From Plantago elongata (lineage: Eukaryota; Streptophyta; Magnoliopsida; Lamiales; Plantaginaceae), in the NCBI GenBank assembly GCA_036897095.1, contig JAYMSP010000339.1:1-56896 (forward strand): DNA of 56,896 nt, given 5' to 3'. The translations under genes and the position numbers were made by a program. Below are positions 36,587-49,244 of this stretch, one piece after another (position 1 is the first letter of the stretch; the number at the start of each line of letters is the position of its first letter). The notes under the pieces are model-generated. The model was not told where the DNA came from. It was given only the letters and a program-made list of their open reading frames with translations, and did no database searches.

Positions 36587-38608
36587 AAACAAGTGAAATT
36601 TGTTTGGCATTGTTGAGATCATGAACATATATATAGAGACATGAAACAAGAAACATGGATGTAACGTACACCATTAGATACTTAGATACGTATTCTCCTC
36701 TCATTATGGAATTCAGTTGGCGATTTTCTCCCAGCTGTAATCGACCTGCCTAATAAATGAAATTGAGTTAATTTTTTGTACTATGAATCAACAGAGTCGT
36801 ATTAAAGTGCTTGCCTCATTTGCCTCTACCCCATTATTGTATGAATAGAGTATAAGAATTATATACGAACCACATGTGAAAATAATTTCCATTTTATCAT
36901 TTTAATGCTTATTATTAATCTATTTGAGAGAAAGTATGTTTCCATTTTATATTTTAGCCTTTGTTATTACTCCGTTCGTGGTATGTTTCAATATGTTTAA
37001 AAGAATATAGTTAGAGCGTGGACCACTGAAACGACTAGTAAAAAGAATGTAAAAAAATATCAATTTTATTAGATAAATAAAAATAGGACATAAAATCGTG
37101 ATGCAGAAATTCATAGCTTCACATCTCAGTCCAAGTTACTTTCTTCAACTCAATGTTTCAATGGTTCACTAAATATGTTTGCATCGATCAACCTAAAGTG
37201 TCATGTCACTCGGTAACGATCTTTCTCTATCATCTGCACATTAACAATATCGGAATCAAATTCAATTATCGTCGATCGCTCCCATGCCATGCTAATCAAA
37301 GGGTATTGTTACAAATTTATAATAAGAGAGAGTGATGTTATAATAAGGTCGGATTAGCTTAAATCAAAAGATATATAGACTATATAGATGATTTGACATT
37401 AGCGATAACTAACATAGCGATTAGTCTCCATTGATGTGTAAGTTTGGTTGCTTTCATTGTACGACTATGCACGGGAGAAGTAGTAATGAGCTACCAATCA
37501 AGTTAGCAAGCAGTGTGCTCAACTGCTATCTGAAAAACCCTACCATTTCAGTACTGCTAGTTAATACTTTGGCTCCCACAAAGATTAATACTTATTACAA
37601 TTTGCCAACATTAAATTCACCATGTCCCAACTTCATCACAATTTGCTCTAAATCAGTTGGAAGAAGCCCATATATTTAACTAAATGTTTCGAGCTTTTGT
37701 ATAGTCATCAGAGTTCTTTGGATTCTTGTGAGCTGCTCTGGTTCTTCCAAACTGTATCAACATCTGCAAATACTCATTATTGACCAATGTATGTGTTATA
37801 TAGCAGTTCTATCAATTAACAACGAATATGTTCATACGTTGGGAATTCACGACCGCTATCATTCAGGTGTGCACTGGTAACCAAACTTACTCAAACATAG
37901 TAGTTTGTAAAATACACATATAAGCCAATTTTTGAGTTCAACCACAACAACTGAGCATGAGGATATTACTCATCCCTTATTAAATTACAATACATTATAA
38001 AATTTCTCAAAAGCTGTTTTATATCTTGCTTCACTCAAACCATTGAGATGCACCACGATGCTTATTTCAAGTTGAGAAGCATAAAGATCTATGCCAGTGG
38101 ATATTCAACACTTGGGAGAAATGGTGAATACAACAATAAAGTCTACAAATTTATTTAAAACCTTAATAGAAGATTTATTTATTCCCAAAGTTAGAGTTAA
38201 TAATTTTGTGAAATTCCAATGTAGAAACTTTTGAGTCTCGTATACTATGAACTCTCAAGACATACTCTCTATCATATCTCTCCAATCCTCTTAAATACGA
38301 TTAATTAAAAGTTCGAATTTTAATTTGATGTAACCTTACGCAGTTACTCATCCGATATTTCGATCCACAACACTATCCATATCCAGCCCAATCTGCCCGA
38401 AACTTTCCAGGCCCAGTTGCATTAATACGGCCCAATCTTTCGTTGCAAATGTTGGCGTGACACAGAAGCGTAGCTCGAGCTCATCGTCCCTGTCAGTTCA
38501 CAAAGCAGCTAAATCAAGGTTCTAAACCCTAGAAAACTTTTATCGGAGCTCATATCTTCTCCATAAACTCGAGTTAGAAGAGGCTCAATCGAACTGTAAT
38601 TAATAAGA
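36587..38608. other. Divergent promoter region between the hydrolase gene and OLA1
   Basis: About 2 kb without a supported gene. The left end includes the hydrolase leader. An 82-codon frame at 37431-37679 has no recognisable family. The right end contains the OLA1 promoter words listed separately. Confidence 0.5.
38385..38531 (+). promoter_or_regulatory. Site II elements and telo-box of OLA1
   Basis: Three site II-type words lie at 38385-38390 (AGCCCA), 38410-38415 (GGCCCA) and 38429-38434 (GGCCCA), the reverse form of TGGGCY. They are followed by a telo-box AAACCCTA at 38524-38531, 78 bp before the ATG. This combination is typical of plant ribosomal-protein and growth-linked genes, which suits a translation-associated ATPase. 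Confidence 0.65.
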
Positions 38609-41600
38609 ATGCCTCCCAAAGCTGCCAAATCGAAGGAAGCTCCTGCTGAGAGGCCTATCCTTGGACGTTTTTCTTCTCATCTCAAAATCGGAATCGTAAG
38701 CTCTTCTGTTACTCCCATTTCCTTCTCTCATCCATTAATTGATTATGTTATTCGACCTCTTAAATCGAGTGAAATTGCATTCAGTATCCGATTCGTTTGC
38801 TATGATGTTTTAGGTATTTATTACTACTCTTCAGTAACCAAGTCGAATAAGAATTTACGGTGTGGCCATGTATGAACGAGGATTCAATTGTTCTGTGATC
38901 ACTGGTTGTAAAGCTATATTCAACTGTGTTTTTTCTAGTTTAATCCTCCTGTCATTATTGTCTTTTGGTGCTCTAGTAATTGTCAGTACAGTACACTATA
39001 GTCATTATCTGTTCTTTTGCGGGAAGGTCGTGTTATGGTTATGTCCAATGGGCGCCTTCTCTTATATTATCTTTATGTATCGTGGTTACCAGGTCGGGTT
39101 GCCCAATGTAGGAAAATCGACACTGTTCAACACTCTTACAAAGCTTTCGATTCCTGCGGAAAACTTCCCTTTCTGCACCATTGAGCCCAATGAAGCTCGA
39201 GTTAATGTTCCTGATGAGCGATTTGACTGGCTGTGTCAGTTGTTCAAGCCAAAGAGCGAGGTATTAAATCAACTCCATCGTATGTATAGTCGTTATGTCT
39301 GGGTGAAATTTTATAAAGGATATTGGCAGTTCTTTCTTTTTTCTTTGAATTTTAATTACTTGGCACTTCTGCATTTGGTGTTAGGTATCAGCATTTCTAG
39401 AAATTCACGATATCGCTGGGCTTGTTCGTGGCGCTCATGAAGGACAAGGATTGGGGAATAACTTCTTGTCACATATTCGTGCAGTTGATGGCATTTTTCA
39501 TGTTTTACGTAAGTTGGCCTTTTTCCATCTGTGCTCCAGCTTATTTCTTCTAATAAATAGCATCCATTGGAGAATTGCTGCACGCTGGGATGTGTGTGTG
39601 TTGGGGGGGGGGGGGGGGGGGGGGTGGGTCTTTGCATCCAAAAATAACTTCTTCAAGTTTCGAACAGTTTTAATCCTTTTTGGTTCCTCGTCTCTGGAGA
39701 CAATTTCATTGTGCTAAGCTTATTCTTTTTTTTTTTTCCAAAATAAATCCGGCTGTTTTGAAATTCTTTGAAGTAGTTTAATTTCTGCACGGTCAAATCA
39801 TCCTCATATCTGCATGTGAAATTATTATTTCTTTCATTATTTGAGGGTGGCTAGAAATTTTCACCTTATACCTGTCATATTGTACAGGTGGATTTGAAGA
39901 TCCTGACATCATACATGTTGATGACATAATAGACCCTGTGCGGGATCTAGAGACTATAACCGCAGAACTGCGGCTAAAGGTAATATTGACCTCGGATGAC
40001 TTACTAATACATGCATATTTGTCTACAGGCATTAAAAGCTGTTACGAGTTAAAGAAAAACTGTACTTCCACACATTCCTCTGAATTGTGCTGTTATCCAT
40101 TTTAAGTTTTTAACTATGCTCAGGTAATTTCATGATTGCTTTTTAATATTAAGATATATCTTGTGATGCTAGGATATTGAGTTCGTCCAGAGGAGAATTG
40201 AGGATCTTGAAAAGAGCATGAAGAGGAGCAATGACAAACAACTGAAGATAGAGCATGAATTGTGTCTTCGGGTGAATAATTCCTTTTAATTTCTGCCTTT
40301 CTCTGGAATTTTCCGTCTTACAGTTATCAATTTATCATCTTTGTCTTTCATTCCTGTTCTGTGGTGATTGTTTCTTCTGCACTTGCTGATAGTATAGTAT
40401 ATCCTAATTTTGTGTGCAACCTTTCTAGTCCATGTTAGAATCTGCAGTCTAGATTGTTCTTGCTGAAATGATCTATGTATATGCCCATATGTTTAGAACT
40501 AAATAGCCTGGTGATTAATTGTGGTCTTCGATCAACTTCAAGCTGACAATTACATGTGTTTCACAAAGTCTGTGTACGCGCTGGCATATATTACAAGAGA
40601 CTGACATTATATGTGGTGTATTTGTGTGTATGAAGCGTGAATCACTGAATCTTGTCACCTTAACAATTCATAGTGCCGCACGGCTGCAGGTGACACTTGT
40701 TACTTTCCGTTGTTTTGGTGTTGTACTATGTTTTAAAAGCCGGACCGGTCAATTGAACCGCTCACACCCTAAAAAGGGTTCAACCGGGGCCGGACCAGTT
40801 GGACTGGTTTTGAGCCGTTTGAACCGGTATGGCGTCATATATAATATTATAAATATTTTATATACATGTATACACACAAAATTTTCATAATTATAGATAA
40901 ACATTACAAAAATTCCTAAAAATGACAATAATTTATGAGTTGAAATTTCAAATTGTCATAAAAATACCAACAAGTCATCCACATTAACAAAGTACAAAAA
41001 AGAAAGAATCAATACAAACATTAATTGTAATAGTGAATACAACTTTTCTTCTTCTTCCTTCCATCCACCGACACAAGAACAATACGCGCATTTTGGCCTT
41101 GAGAGAATTTAGGTGTTCTTCTTCTCCTCTTTCATTTTACTTTATGGCAAACATTTTACTTTCTCCTATTTGAATCTTATGGAAAATATAATTTAGCAAA
41201 AATCCATCTAAATGGCTACTTCAATCCTATGCCACTCCAGGCCTTAAAAAGAAATGTGTTGAAAAGAAAAGAAAACACAAATACACACTCTTCCATTCCA
41301 CCAGCCTAGATTCTCTCCAGTCCAAAAAACACAACACCACCATTAGTCTCCTCAACCTCTCACACTAGTCCACAAACCGACACATTCCACCACCACTTGC
41401 CGCCGCACCAAATGCTGCCATCTTCCGACTCCCCACCCTACACAAAGATCAAACCCCCTTCCGTCTCCGACCGTATCAAACCCCACCACCACCGCGCCAT
41501 CTTCTTCTTGCTCGCCGTCTTACTCCTCTTCTCCAGCAACGACGGCGCCACCCACTCGAAAGACGAAAGAAAAGAAGAAAAACGAAGAAGAAATCAAATT

Positions 41601-44600
41601 AGGGCTGGATTTCTGATTTCAGGATGTTTAATTGCAAAAAAGGGCTTCATTTTTTTTTTAAAACTGCCTCGAGCCGGCGGTTTGCCGGTTCCCGGTTCGT
41701 TGGTTCGGTCCGGCTTTCTGCCGGCTCGAGTGGTTTTCTGGGAAACGGCTCTTTAGCAGTTTTCTGTCATACAACCAACGGTGAGCACCGGTTTCCCGGC
41801 TCAACCGGTCGGGCCGGACGGCCTGATCTGGTTTTCAAAACATAGGTGTTGTAGATTCTAGCTCCTAAGTTTTTGCTCTAAAGTTAATTTATATGGTTTT
41901 AGCAGTTCCCTTTAGGTTCCTGTCTCATAGTGAAGGAGTTATGCTGTAAAGACTTGAGAGTATATCTGTTTTCTGGACAATGCTCTACTATTATTCTTTC
42001 TGAAGTGTAGAATATTTGATACTAATACTGGTGGTTATACCCTCAAGAAACCTACTTTTCCCAGCGTGTTGAATAGGAATTTTTCCCAGCGTGTTGAATA
42101 GGAATTGTGCTTTATGCATTCCAAACCTTCTTGTAGCATGCTGTGCAACGACTGTGGCTGATACTGTCATGTTCTATTCTGTAGATTTGCTTTCTCTAGT
42201 GGACTCATATGCTATGTTGTGTCCAATGCTTATATTTAATTGAGCGGAGAATAATTTTCATGCACTGGTTCTTGCATAAATTATCAATTTAGCGAATAAT
42301 AATTTTCATGCCGAGTCTTTTGTTATTTTGGTCTTGATAGGTCCATGGAATTCTGGAAGAAGGAAAAGATGTTCGCCTTGTCGAGTGGAAAGCTGCTGAT
42401 ATTGAGTTTCTAAATACTTTCCAACTGCTCACTGCAAAACCTGTTGTTTACTTGGTGAGTGAATGCCCGCAATTTGTCTCATAAAACCTACATGTTTCCT
42501 ATGGGAGTTATAGTATACATTTTACAAATTTAATATACTAGTGAACTGTGCTTACTATTTTGGTTATCTGTGGTCAGTTTAATTCTGCTTCCTATAGTAT
42601 ATATTTTTAATTCTGTTGGAACTAATGGGCTGTTTTCTTTTTCTTATTGTGCCGTGACTCTTACAGGTTAATATGAATGAGAAAGATTATCAAAGGAAGA
42701 AGAACAAGTATCTTGCAAAAATCCATGCCTGGTAATTTAATTTAATATCTATATTCCCGAAATGATTTTAGGGGAAAGTGTCTCTGTTGCATCTGTTGAG
42801 TGTTTTCCTGTACATAAATTGTGGGCGAATACAATGAGACTATCTTTCAAGTGTGTAGAGGTGTTTTTATCATATGCAATCTTGTAAGGTGTCATTTAGT
42901 TTAATACCTATATTCCCTAAATGCTTTTAAGGGAAGTGCCTCTGTTACATCTGGTGAGTATTTTTTCCTGTAATCATGAATTGTGGGTGATTATAAGACC
43001 AAAGTTTAAGTGTGTAGAGGTATTTTGATCATTGCAAACTTGTAGGTTGTAAAACCACGTCTCCTCAGAATGATCCTTGAACATACTTATAGTTACCTAT
43101 GTGCTGATGATTTTTATTTTCCTTTTAATTTTGTAAGTTAGAGGTTTATCACAAATTTATTGTGGTGCTGTACAGGGTGCAGGAGCATGGAGGTGAACTC
43201 ATACTCCCTGTCAGCTGTATTCTGGAGAGAACCCTTGCTGATATGTCCCCAGATGAAGCTGCAAAGTATTGTGAGGAGAACAAGGTACAAAGGTTCGTCC
43301 ACGATCATTTTACTTTTTCATTTGGATTTCTGGCTACATTACTAAGACTTCTTGAGAACATACACCATCGACTTTATTTCAATCTGGGACTCCTGCCGGG
43401 AAAACTATGGGGCTTGTTGGGGGCATGCGGCGTTATCTTGTTACTCTTTTCATATTTGTTGAATCGATACAAATACAATACTCCATTATGTCCTATGTAT
43501 CCTATACTTCTCTCTTGCTCAGCAACCCTATAGGACTGGATGTTACCATTCAACTATGTGGTTTTGACTGCATGATATGTTTGATCAAACTGACCCAAGC
43601 CTTGTGTGTTGCAGTGCGCTCCCAAAGATCATAAAAACTGGATTCTCTGCAATTAATTTAATATATTTCTTCACAGCGGGGCCTGACGAGGTAATGCCTT
43701 ACGATTCAGTTATCTTGCAGTTCATTGCTCTGTTTATTTTGTCATGAACCATGATTACTATAACCAAAAGCATTATTCAACCCCTTGAGATCTGATTGAG
43801 TAGATAGTTTGATTATACACAAACTTTTTGTTCCTAATAGAAGACTGGCCTGCAGAGTGCTATATTTGGCATCATCAAGATTTTTGACTACTCCCACTTG
43901 TGTATGTTCTCTTCATGTTTTTGCTCTCATGCAGGTAAAATGCTGGCAAATCAGACGTCAAACAAAAGCTCCTCAAGCTGCGGGAGCAATTCATACTGAT
44001 TTTGAAAGAGGCTTCATCTGCGCGGAGGTGATTAAACGTCATTTGATATTTCCCACAAAAAGATTGATTTCTTATAAACGTGGCAACTTGTGTTTCCTTT
44101 TTTTTTTATGTTTCTTAAATTCTTTTATGAACCATTCCATACATTTTGGTTATTCAACTTCAAGACTATCAAGAGCTTTTATTTTCTTTTGCACTACGGA
44201 AATAATTTATTAAGGCTTCAAGATCCCTTATGGCAATGTTTGAAGTCAACATGCAATATGCATTAAATTATCCAATACTCAGTCCTTTCTGTAGTTTTAT
44301 CAAATTGTTGGTTGGATTGTTAGCTATTAATTATTCAAGATATTCAGTAAAAATTAAATGGTTTTTTCCCCTTGAATATCAACTCTATTAATTCTTTTCA
44401 AGGAACTGCTTATTAGTTTGTTATTGGAAATTGTGATTTTATTTTAATATATTTATTTTTCAGGTTATGAAATTTGAAGATCTCAAGGAACTCGGAAGTG
44501 AGTCAGCAGTAAAGGTAATTTATTTAGAAAAATTGGTTTATCAAGTTAACAACAGTAGTTCATATTGGTTTTGTGTTTCATGATGTGTACATATAGCCTC

Positions 44601-45075
44601 TTCTCCTTTCACTATTAAAACCTGGCTTGTTATATTTGACGTGTAGTCTTGGATATGCATCATAAAGCAGTAATAATAATAATAGCCTTCATGATTTCTT
44701 TCAAAAATGATTTTATATACTAACTACTGGTAATAAAAATGACATCCCTGTTGCACGAGTTGTAAGAATCCATTTCCAACTTGTGGAGTTGGTGGGGAAG
44801 CTTTGGATCTGGCTGGCAGAACGACCTTGTGCAACTTTCACACTTGAACATGTGAAGTTGTCTTGCTGGCTTTATCACAGCAGGGGAAGAAATTGCTGTT
44901 GATGTGAACCTTTTTGTTCTCAACTCTTGATCATTGAACAACTTTTAAAGACTGAACTTATATGTGACTTGAATAGGCATCGGGGAAGTACAGACAAGAG
45001 GGGAAGACTTATATTGTCCAAGATGGAGACATCATTTTCTTCAAATTCAATGTTTCTGGTGGTGGAAAGAAGTGA
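38609..45075 (+). CDS. OLA1: Obg-like ATPase 1 (YchF family)
   Basis: Twelve exons: 38609-38695, 39093-39260, 39385-39508, 39888-39979, 40173-40271, 42341-42454, 42667-42731, 43176-43292, 43615-43690, 43935-44027, 44464-44514 and 44977-45075. They sum to 1185 nt, 394 residues. The start is [16 protein letters not shown]. The P-loop is GLPNVGKST (31-39), switch II follows in [16 protein letters not shown], and a coiled-coil insertion spans roughly [20 protein letters not shown]. In place of the GTPase NKxD motif there is NMNE (230-233), the change that makes YchF proteins prefer ATP. The C-terminal TGS domain includes [20 protein letters not shown] and [16 protein letters not shown]1 is a cytosolic ribosome-associated ATPase, and in plants it affects salt and pathogen responses. 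Intron 5 (2069 bp) carries a transposon insertion, intron 7 a tandem duplication and intron 3 a G-run. Confidence 0.97.
39603..39624 (+). repeat. G homopolymer of 22 bases in OLA1 intron 3
   Basis: An uninterrupted run of G follows TGTGTGTGTTG and precedes TGGGTC. In the OLA1 transcript it would be a G-run able to form a quadruplex. The exact length is likely unreliable in sequencing. Confidence 0.9.
40726..41845. mobile_element. Non-autonomous hAT-like DNA transposon in OLA1 intron 5, 1120 bp
   Basis: The left end is CTATGTTTTAAAAGCCGGAC and the right end, read on the other strand, is CTATGTTTTGAAAACCAGAT. The first nine bases match exactly, then imperfectly. GTGTTGTA flanks both sides (40718-40725 and 41846-41853), an exact 8-bp target duplication, typical of hAT transposons. 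Both subterminal regions are dense in CCGG/CCGGTTC words in opposite orientations, as hAT transposase-binding regions often are. The interior has no transposase. A Pro/Ser-rich then basic frame of 119 codons (41397-41756) runs into the right end and resembles no protein I know. The insertion lies wholly inside the intron, away from the splice sites. Confidence 0.85.
42057..42106 (+). repeat. 25-bp tandem duplication in OLA1 intron 5
   Basis: The unit containing CCCAGCGTGTTGAATAGGAA is present twice, 25 bp apart, with no mismatch over the core. It lies downstream of the hAT-like element in the same intron. Confidence 0.9.
42735..43052 (+). repeat. Diverged tandem duplication (about 159 bp per unit) in OLA1 intron 7
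   Basis: Unit 1 (42735-42893) and unit 2 (42894-43052) share the same ordered landmarks: TTTAAT then CTATATTCCC, then GGGAAGTG or GGAAAGTG, CTCTGTT, CATCTG, TTTTCCTGTA, AATTGTGGG, AAGTGTGTAGAGGT and CTTGTA. There are many substitutions and small gaps, so the duplication is old. The unit starts four bases after the exon 7 donor. Confidence 0.85.
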
Positions 45076-47170
45076 GGTTTACTCCGTTCGTATTTATCAG
45101 TACCAATTTTTCCCTGTTTTAAGAAATTGATTTACAGTCTATGTAATGCAACTACTATTGAGGATCATGTATCGGTTTTGCCACTTTAATTTCGCTTCCT
45201 TGTAGACATAAATATATTGTGAGCTTTGTACCTTTTGCCAAGCCTTCCAAATAAATATTAGGAAAAAGTTAATTTGCATGTGGTTAGGTTTTTTGGTTGC
45301 TTCTGCCCCAGAACAAAATGTGTTTCTTTAAATATAGATTAGTATAACCCGAGTCTGTTTTTGCTGGGTGATTATGTTTTGGATTTTTCAACACATGATG
45401 CACAGTAAAACAAAACTTGTGTCTTTGAGTAGCAATTATTGGTATCTAGTATGTAGAAAAGGCCAATATATGTTCATATTTGATTATTTGTGTGAATAGA
45501 ACAAGTGGAAAGGCGAGATGGACTGCAGTTTAGGCACTGATGGTCTAGATTCATGGTGTATAGTACTACTAATATTCACGTTTATATGTGTAACATTAGT
45601 TGTAAATCGAGCCGAGGCTAGCCTTACATCACTCTAGCGTGACTCAGCTTGTTAGTAGAAAGAGCTATTTTTTCAAGCTCGAGTCATGATGGTATGCTCT
45701 AGCTTGTTATTATTGGGATGCTCATATAGATATGCAAAGATACTACTGAGATTACTCGATTGTAATGCTCAATACTAAACCACTCTGATGTTAGGCTTGA
45801 GTCAGTTCAAACGCTTACCAAATGAGTTGAGTCTCCTCAGTAGGGTTGATTCTGTAACACTACTTGAGAATTCTATGAAATTTTGAAAAACGTCGGATGC
45901 TAGAATTTCATGATGTCTGGTCCTCATAACTTGTTATTATCTTGGTGGTAATGAGTGAGTAGAATTGACGTGGTTGTAACTGCAACCCACATCTGATCTG
46001 CGTTGTACCTCTTGATTGTGCTGGAGTGGGCCTAGTACTCTCATACACATTACCCTATCAATCTCACGATCATAAATGAATATACTCTCTCATTACATTC
46101 TTACCTACTTCACCTCTACTATGTTTATTTATTAATGGAAATTGATTGATGCTGCTTTAATTTGGTTTCAACTTTCAACGTGTTCTTTAGCCTTTTAGAA
46201 CATTCAGTGTGTCAATGTACAACGTATTAAGTCGAACTGGGTGGTTATTCAGTTTGGAATCGGATGATTGTTTTTCAATTCACATAAAAAAACAACCAAC
46301 ACGCCATATCCCAATCTTACCAAACCCCAACACAAGGAATTCAACTATTAACTTTAAAAAACAACGATATTATGACAAATAGCGCGTTAGATTAAAAAGA
46401 TGTTGGTTCTTTCCTAATGTACCCCTTTCTCACAAAGAGTGTGATCTACATGAAATGACATATGAGTTCCGCACATTTTGTAAGGAGGGGTGTATCGGGG
46501 AGAGACTTAGCATCAAATAAACTAATTCGGTAATGCAGTGATTTTTAAGCAGGAGGGATTTTTTAATTCATTTACTTTATAGATTATGTTTTTTTTTTTA
46601 AATTTTGAATTTCGACCCTCAATCCTCAAAAAACTCTTAACATATATAGTTTCATGTTTTCGAAGTTGAACTTCTGTGTCCGCCCATATTTTTAAGTATG
46701 CGCATAACTTAAGTGGAGGCAAGTTCGTAGTTTCTAATAGGCCAGTTGTATTTTGTGCTAGTTGGATACCATTACCCGTGATATTGCCGTTGAAATTGGT
46801 ATCACATTATGATGACTAATAGAGTATAATATGTCAGTCAATCTGAGCTAATTAAGGTTGTTAATTGTTAAGTACAATTACTCCTGTTCAACGTATGAAG
46901 CGACGTAATGAATGAATAAAGCTAATGTAATATGATCAATACGTAGCCTTGAAATGTTGCTGATTACATCTGGTAATTATGTTGTATTTCAAATTCATTA
47001 CCATGTTAGTTGAGCCTCAGAGGATTCAGAGGATTCATTACAAATGTGACAAGGCATCATGATCACTCTCAACCCGAAATTGTTAGTACGAAATAAATGA
47101 GATTAATGTACTATGATCTTAATTCTTAGAATGTTAAGTTCCCTATATGGTGGAGATTTTTAAAGCTGTA
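45076..47170. other. Spacer 3' of OLA1, left part
   Basis: About 2.1 kb. The first few hundred bases are probably OLA1 3' untranslated region. No further gene is supported. The frame at 46522-46722 (minus) is short and unlike known proteins. Confidence 0.5.
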
Positions 47171-47411
47171 CTCACTCCGTCTCGATTTAGAAGTTTCGTT
47201 TTTCATTTTAAACTATTTCAATTTGAAAGTCCCGCTTACTTAAATAAAAAATCTATCTCCTACTTTATACATTATCACTCCTACTTTATTTATTATTTAT
47301 CTTATTTTATCCAATTACATTCATAATTTATTAACTTCATTCCTACTTTATCATTTCTTTCTTAAAACTTGTGTCCAGTCCCGCAGAACGTCCAAACAGT
47401 AACGGAGGGAG
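47171..47411. mobile_element. Stowaway-type MITE, 241 bp
   Basis: The left end is CTCACTCCGTCTCGATTTAG and the right end, read on the other strand, is CTCCCTCCGTTACTG. TA flanks both sides (47169-47170 and 47412-47413). The interior is AT-rich and non-coding. This is an independent insertion from the element at 3090-3315, with a different interior. Confidence 0.82.
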
Positions 47412-47772
47412 TAATATCATTAAAAAAAACTTCAAATCATTACTTATTCAATACTTGTAATTATAAAATTCATGTAATATCGTACATGGTTAAATTTCTT
47501 CAATGTAGATTATAATAACCTCATTGAAGTTTTTTGTACGTTCTACCTGATAAAAATCCATCAAAATCTATCTAGTGTCATTTTGTTGAACAAGGAGACA
47601 GAGCCAAAATAGACTTCAAGCAATATCAATGCAAAAATAAGGCTCCTCCATTATTATCCTGGCTGTTTATCTGCACTCTTTTGTACTAATTGATCATTGT
47701 AATTTAGAATGTAGTGTATAGTTTGTGTTACAAATGTTAAATTAAACAGCATGGATTATACGTTGAGTAATT

Positions 47773-47872
47773 TAGAGACTGATTGAGATAAAATTTGAGT
47801 GGTATTTTTCAATTGAAATTGAATTTTTTATATAAAAAATATTTAATTTGAATAGAAAAATGGTCGATTCAG
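47773..47872. repeat. Palindromic dispersed repeat, copy C (most diverged)
   Basis: It begins GACTGATTGAGATAAAATTTGAGTGG, close to the start of copy A (GGCTGATTGAGAAGCAATTTGAATTGG). It continues with CAATTGAAATTG, a TTTTTTATATAAAAAA centre and ATTTAATTTGAAT. It shares the plan of copies A and B but is AT-rich enough that part of the match may be chance. Confidence 0.4.
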
Positions 47873-49244
47873 CGGTATGATAAACCGGCCCTAATCTAAC
47901 TAACTGAAAATTGAACAAGTTGTGGTGAGTAAATGAAAAGCAATACAAGTTAATAATGGGATCATGTATGTGTATTTCTACGGACAAAAACAAGAGGTAA
48001 GGACGTAGATACATACGCAAGAAACGAGATGAATAATCAATGACAGAACACAATATACAAAATACAAATACAAATGGGTAGAATAGTGACCTAGTCAAAG
48101 GGTACCTTGTAGGACCAGTTTCTTACATGTCACACTCACCCATGCTCAGTTTTGTAAGTAATTCCAGGCGTCACTTCCCATGATAATTAATTAGATTAGT
48201 TTAAACAATCACCACACAAAACTGCGTTTAATTCGCCAACTTCTCCGTATTTGCACTCTGCACCTGCAATTTGAAGTTATGCAATCTTCTTGAATGTGTT
48301 CGGAGTCGAGAACATACTCGTTCAAATAAACACTCCGTTGAAAACATCCTTAACTAACACGAGTTGGACCGGACTTATTACTACTCATCTATCTTGATTA
48401 AGAATCTTCACTATATCGTTTAAAGGTATAGTTGATGAAAATTATATATGTTTGGGGGTTGTATATAACATTTTTTGTTGTGTAGCAAAAGACATCCAAA
48501 AATTGACTACATAAAAGGTTAAAAGCTTAATTAAACTGTAGTGCTGCAGTGTAGCCATCAGCCCATCACACAAACTATAAAATATCAGGGTGGAATCACG
48601 CATAAAGTTAGATATAAGGGGCTAAACATAATTTAACTTATTGCGAATAAAACTATTTTTTAATGTCCATCACGTGAGCAGATTTATCTGATTCTTAATT
48701 TGGCGGGTTAACCCCAAAATTTCGTTACACCAAACAAAACCTTAAGTATTCATTTCCCGCTGCTGATTAGGAAAATATAAACCCCATTAAACAGATTCCT
48801 TTTTCTGGACAATGTATTAATTATATGACAGTTGCAGTTCCCATTCTTTCACACCAGTTTTGTACACTATGAATGTGTATCGAGATTTGAATGTGCATCG
48901 ATGACAAATTATATCTTCTATTTTTAAACTGGTACAGTTGTAGAGTTTAAATTTTATACATTTTGCTATTATTTTACTGTTAAGTTTGTATGTCAAACGA
49001 AGTTATTATGAATTTGCGATATGTTTTCTAAGTTGTAATATAGAAAAATGGAACAAAACCATATCACAGTTAAGGTTTTGATAAACACATGTCTGGATAG
49101 CTGAAAAGAGATTTTGATTATACTATAATAATCAACTTATTGTTTTTATTGTAAAAGGAAAAGACAAAAGTTATAGCCTTTTAAGGTGAATTTAGCTTTA
49201 AAGCCCTTTATCTCTCTTTTTTGTTTTTCTGGTAGAGAAAGGTA

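Noticed and set aside
41397-41756. 119-codon frame inside the hAT-like element as a transposase or captured gene
   Set aside because: It has no hAT transposase motif and no recognisable host-gene domain, and its end consists of the element's terminal region.
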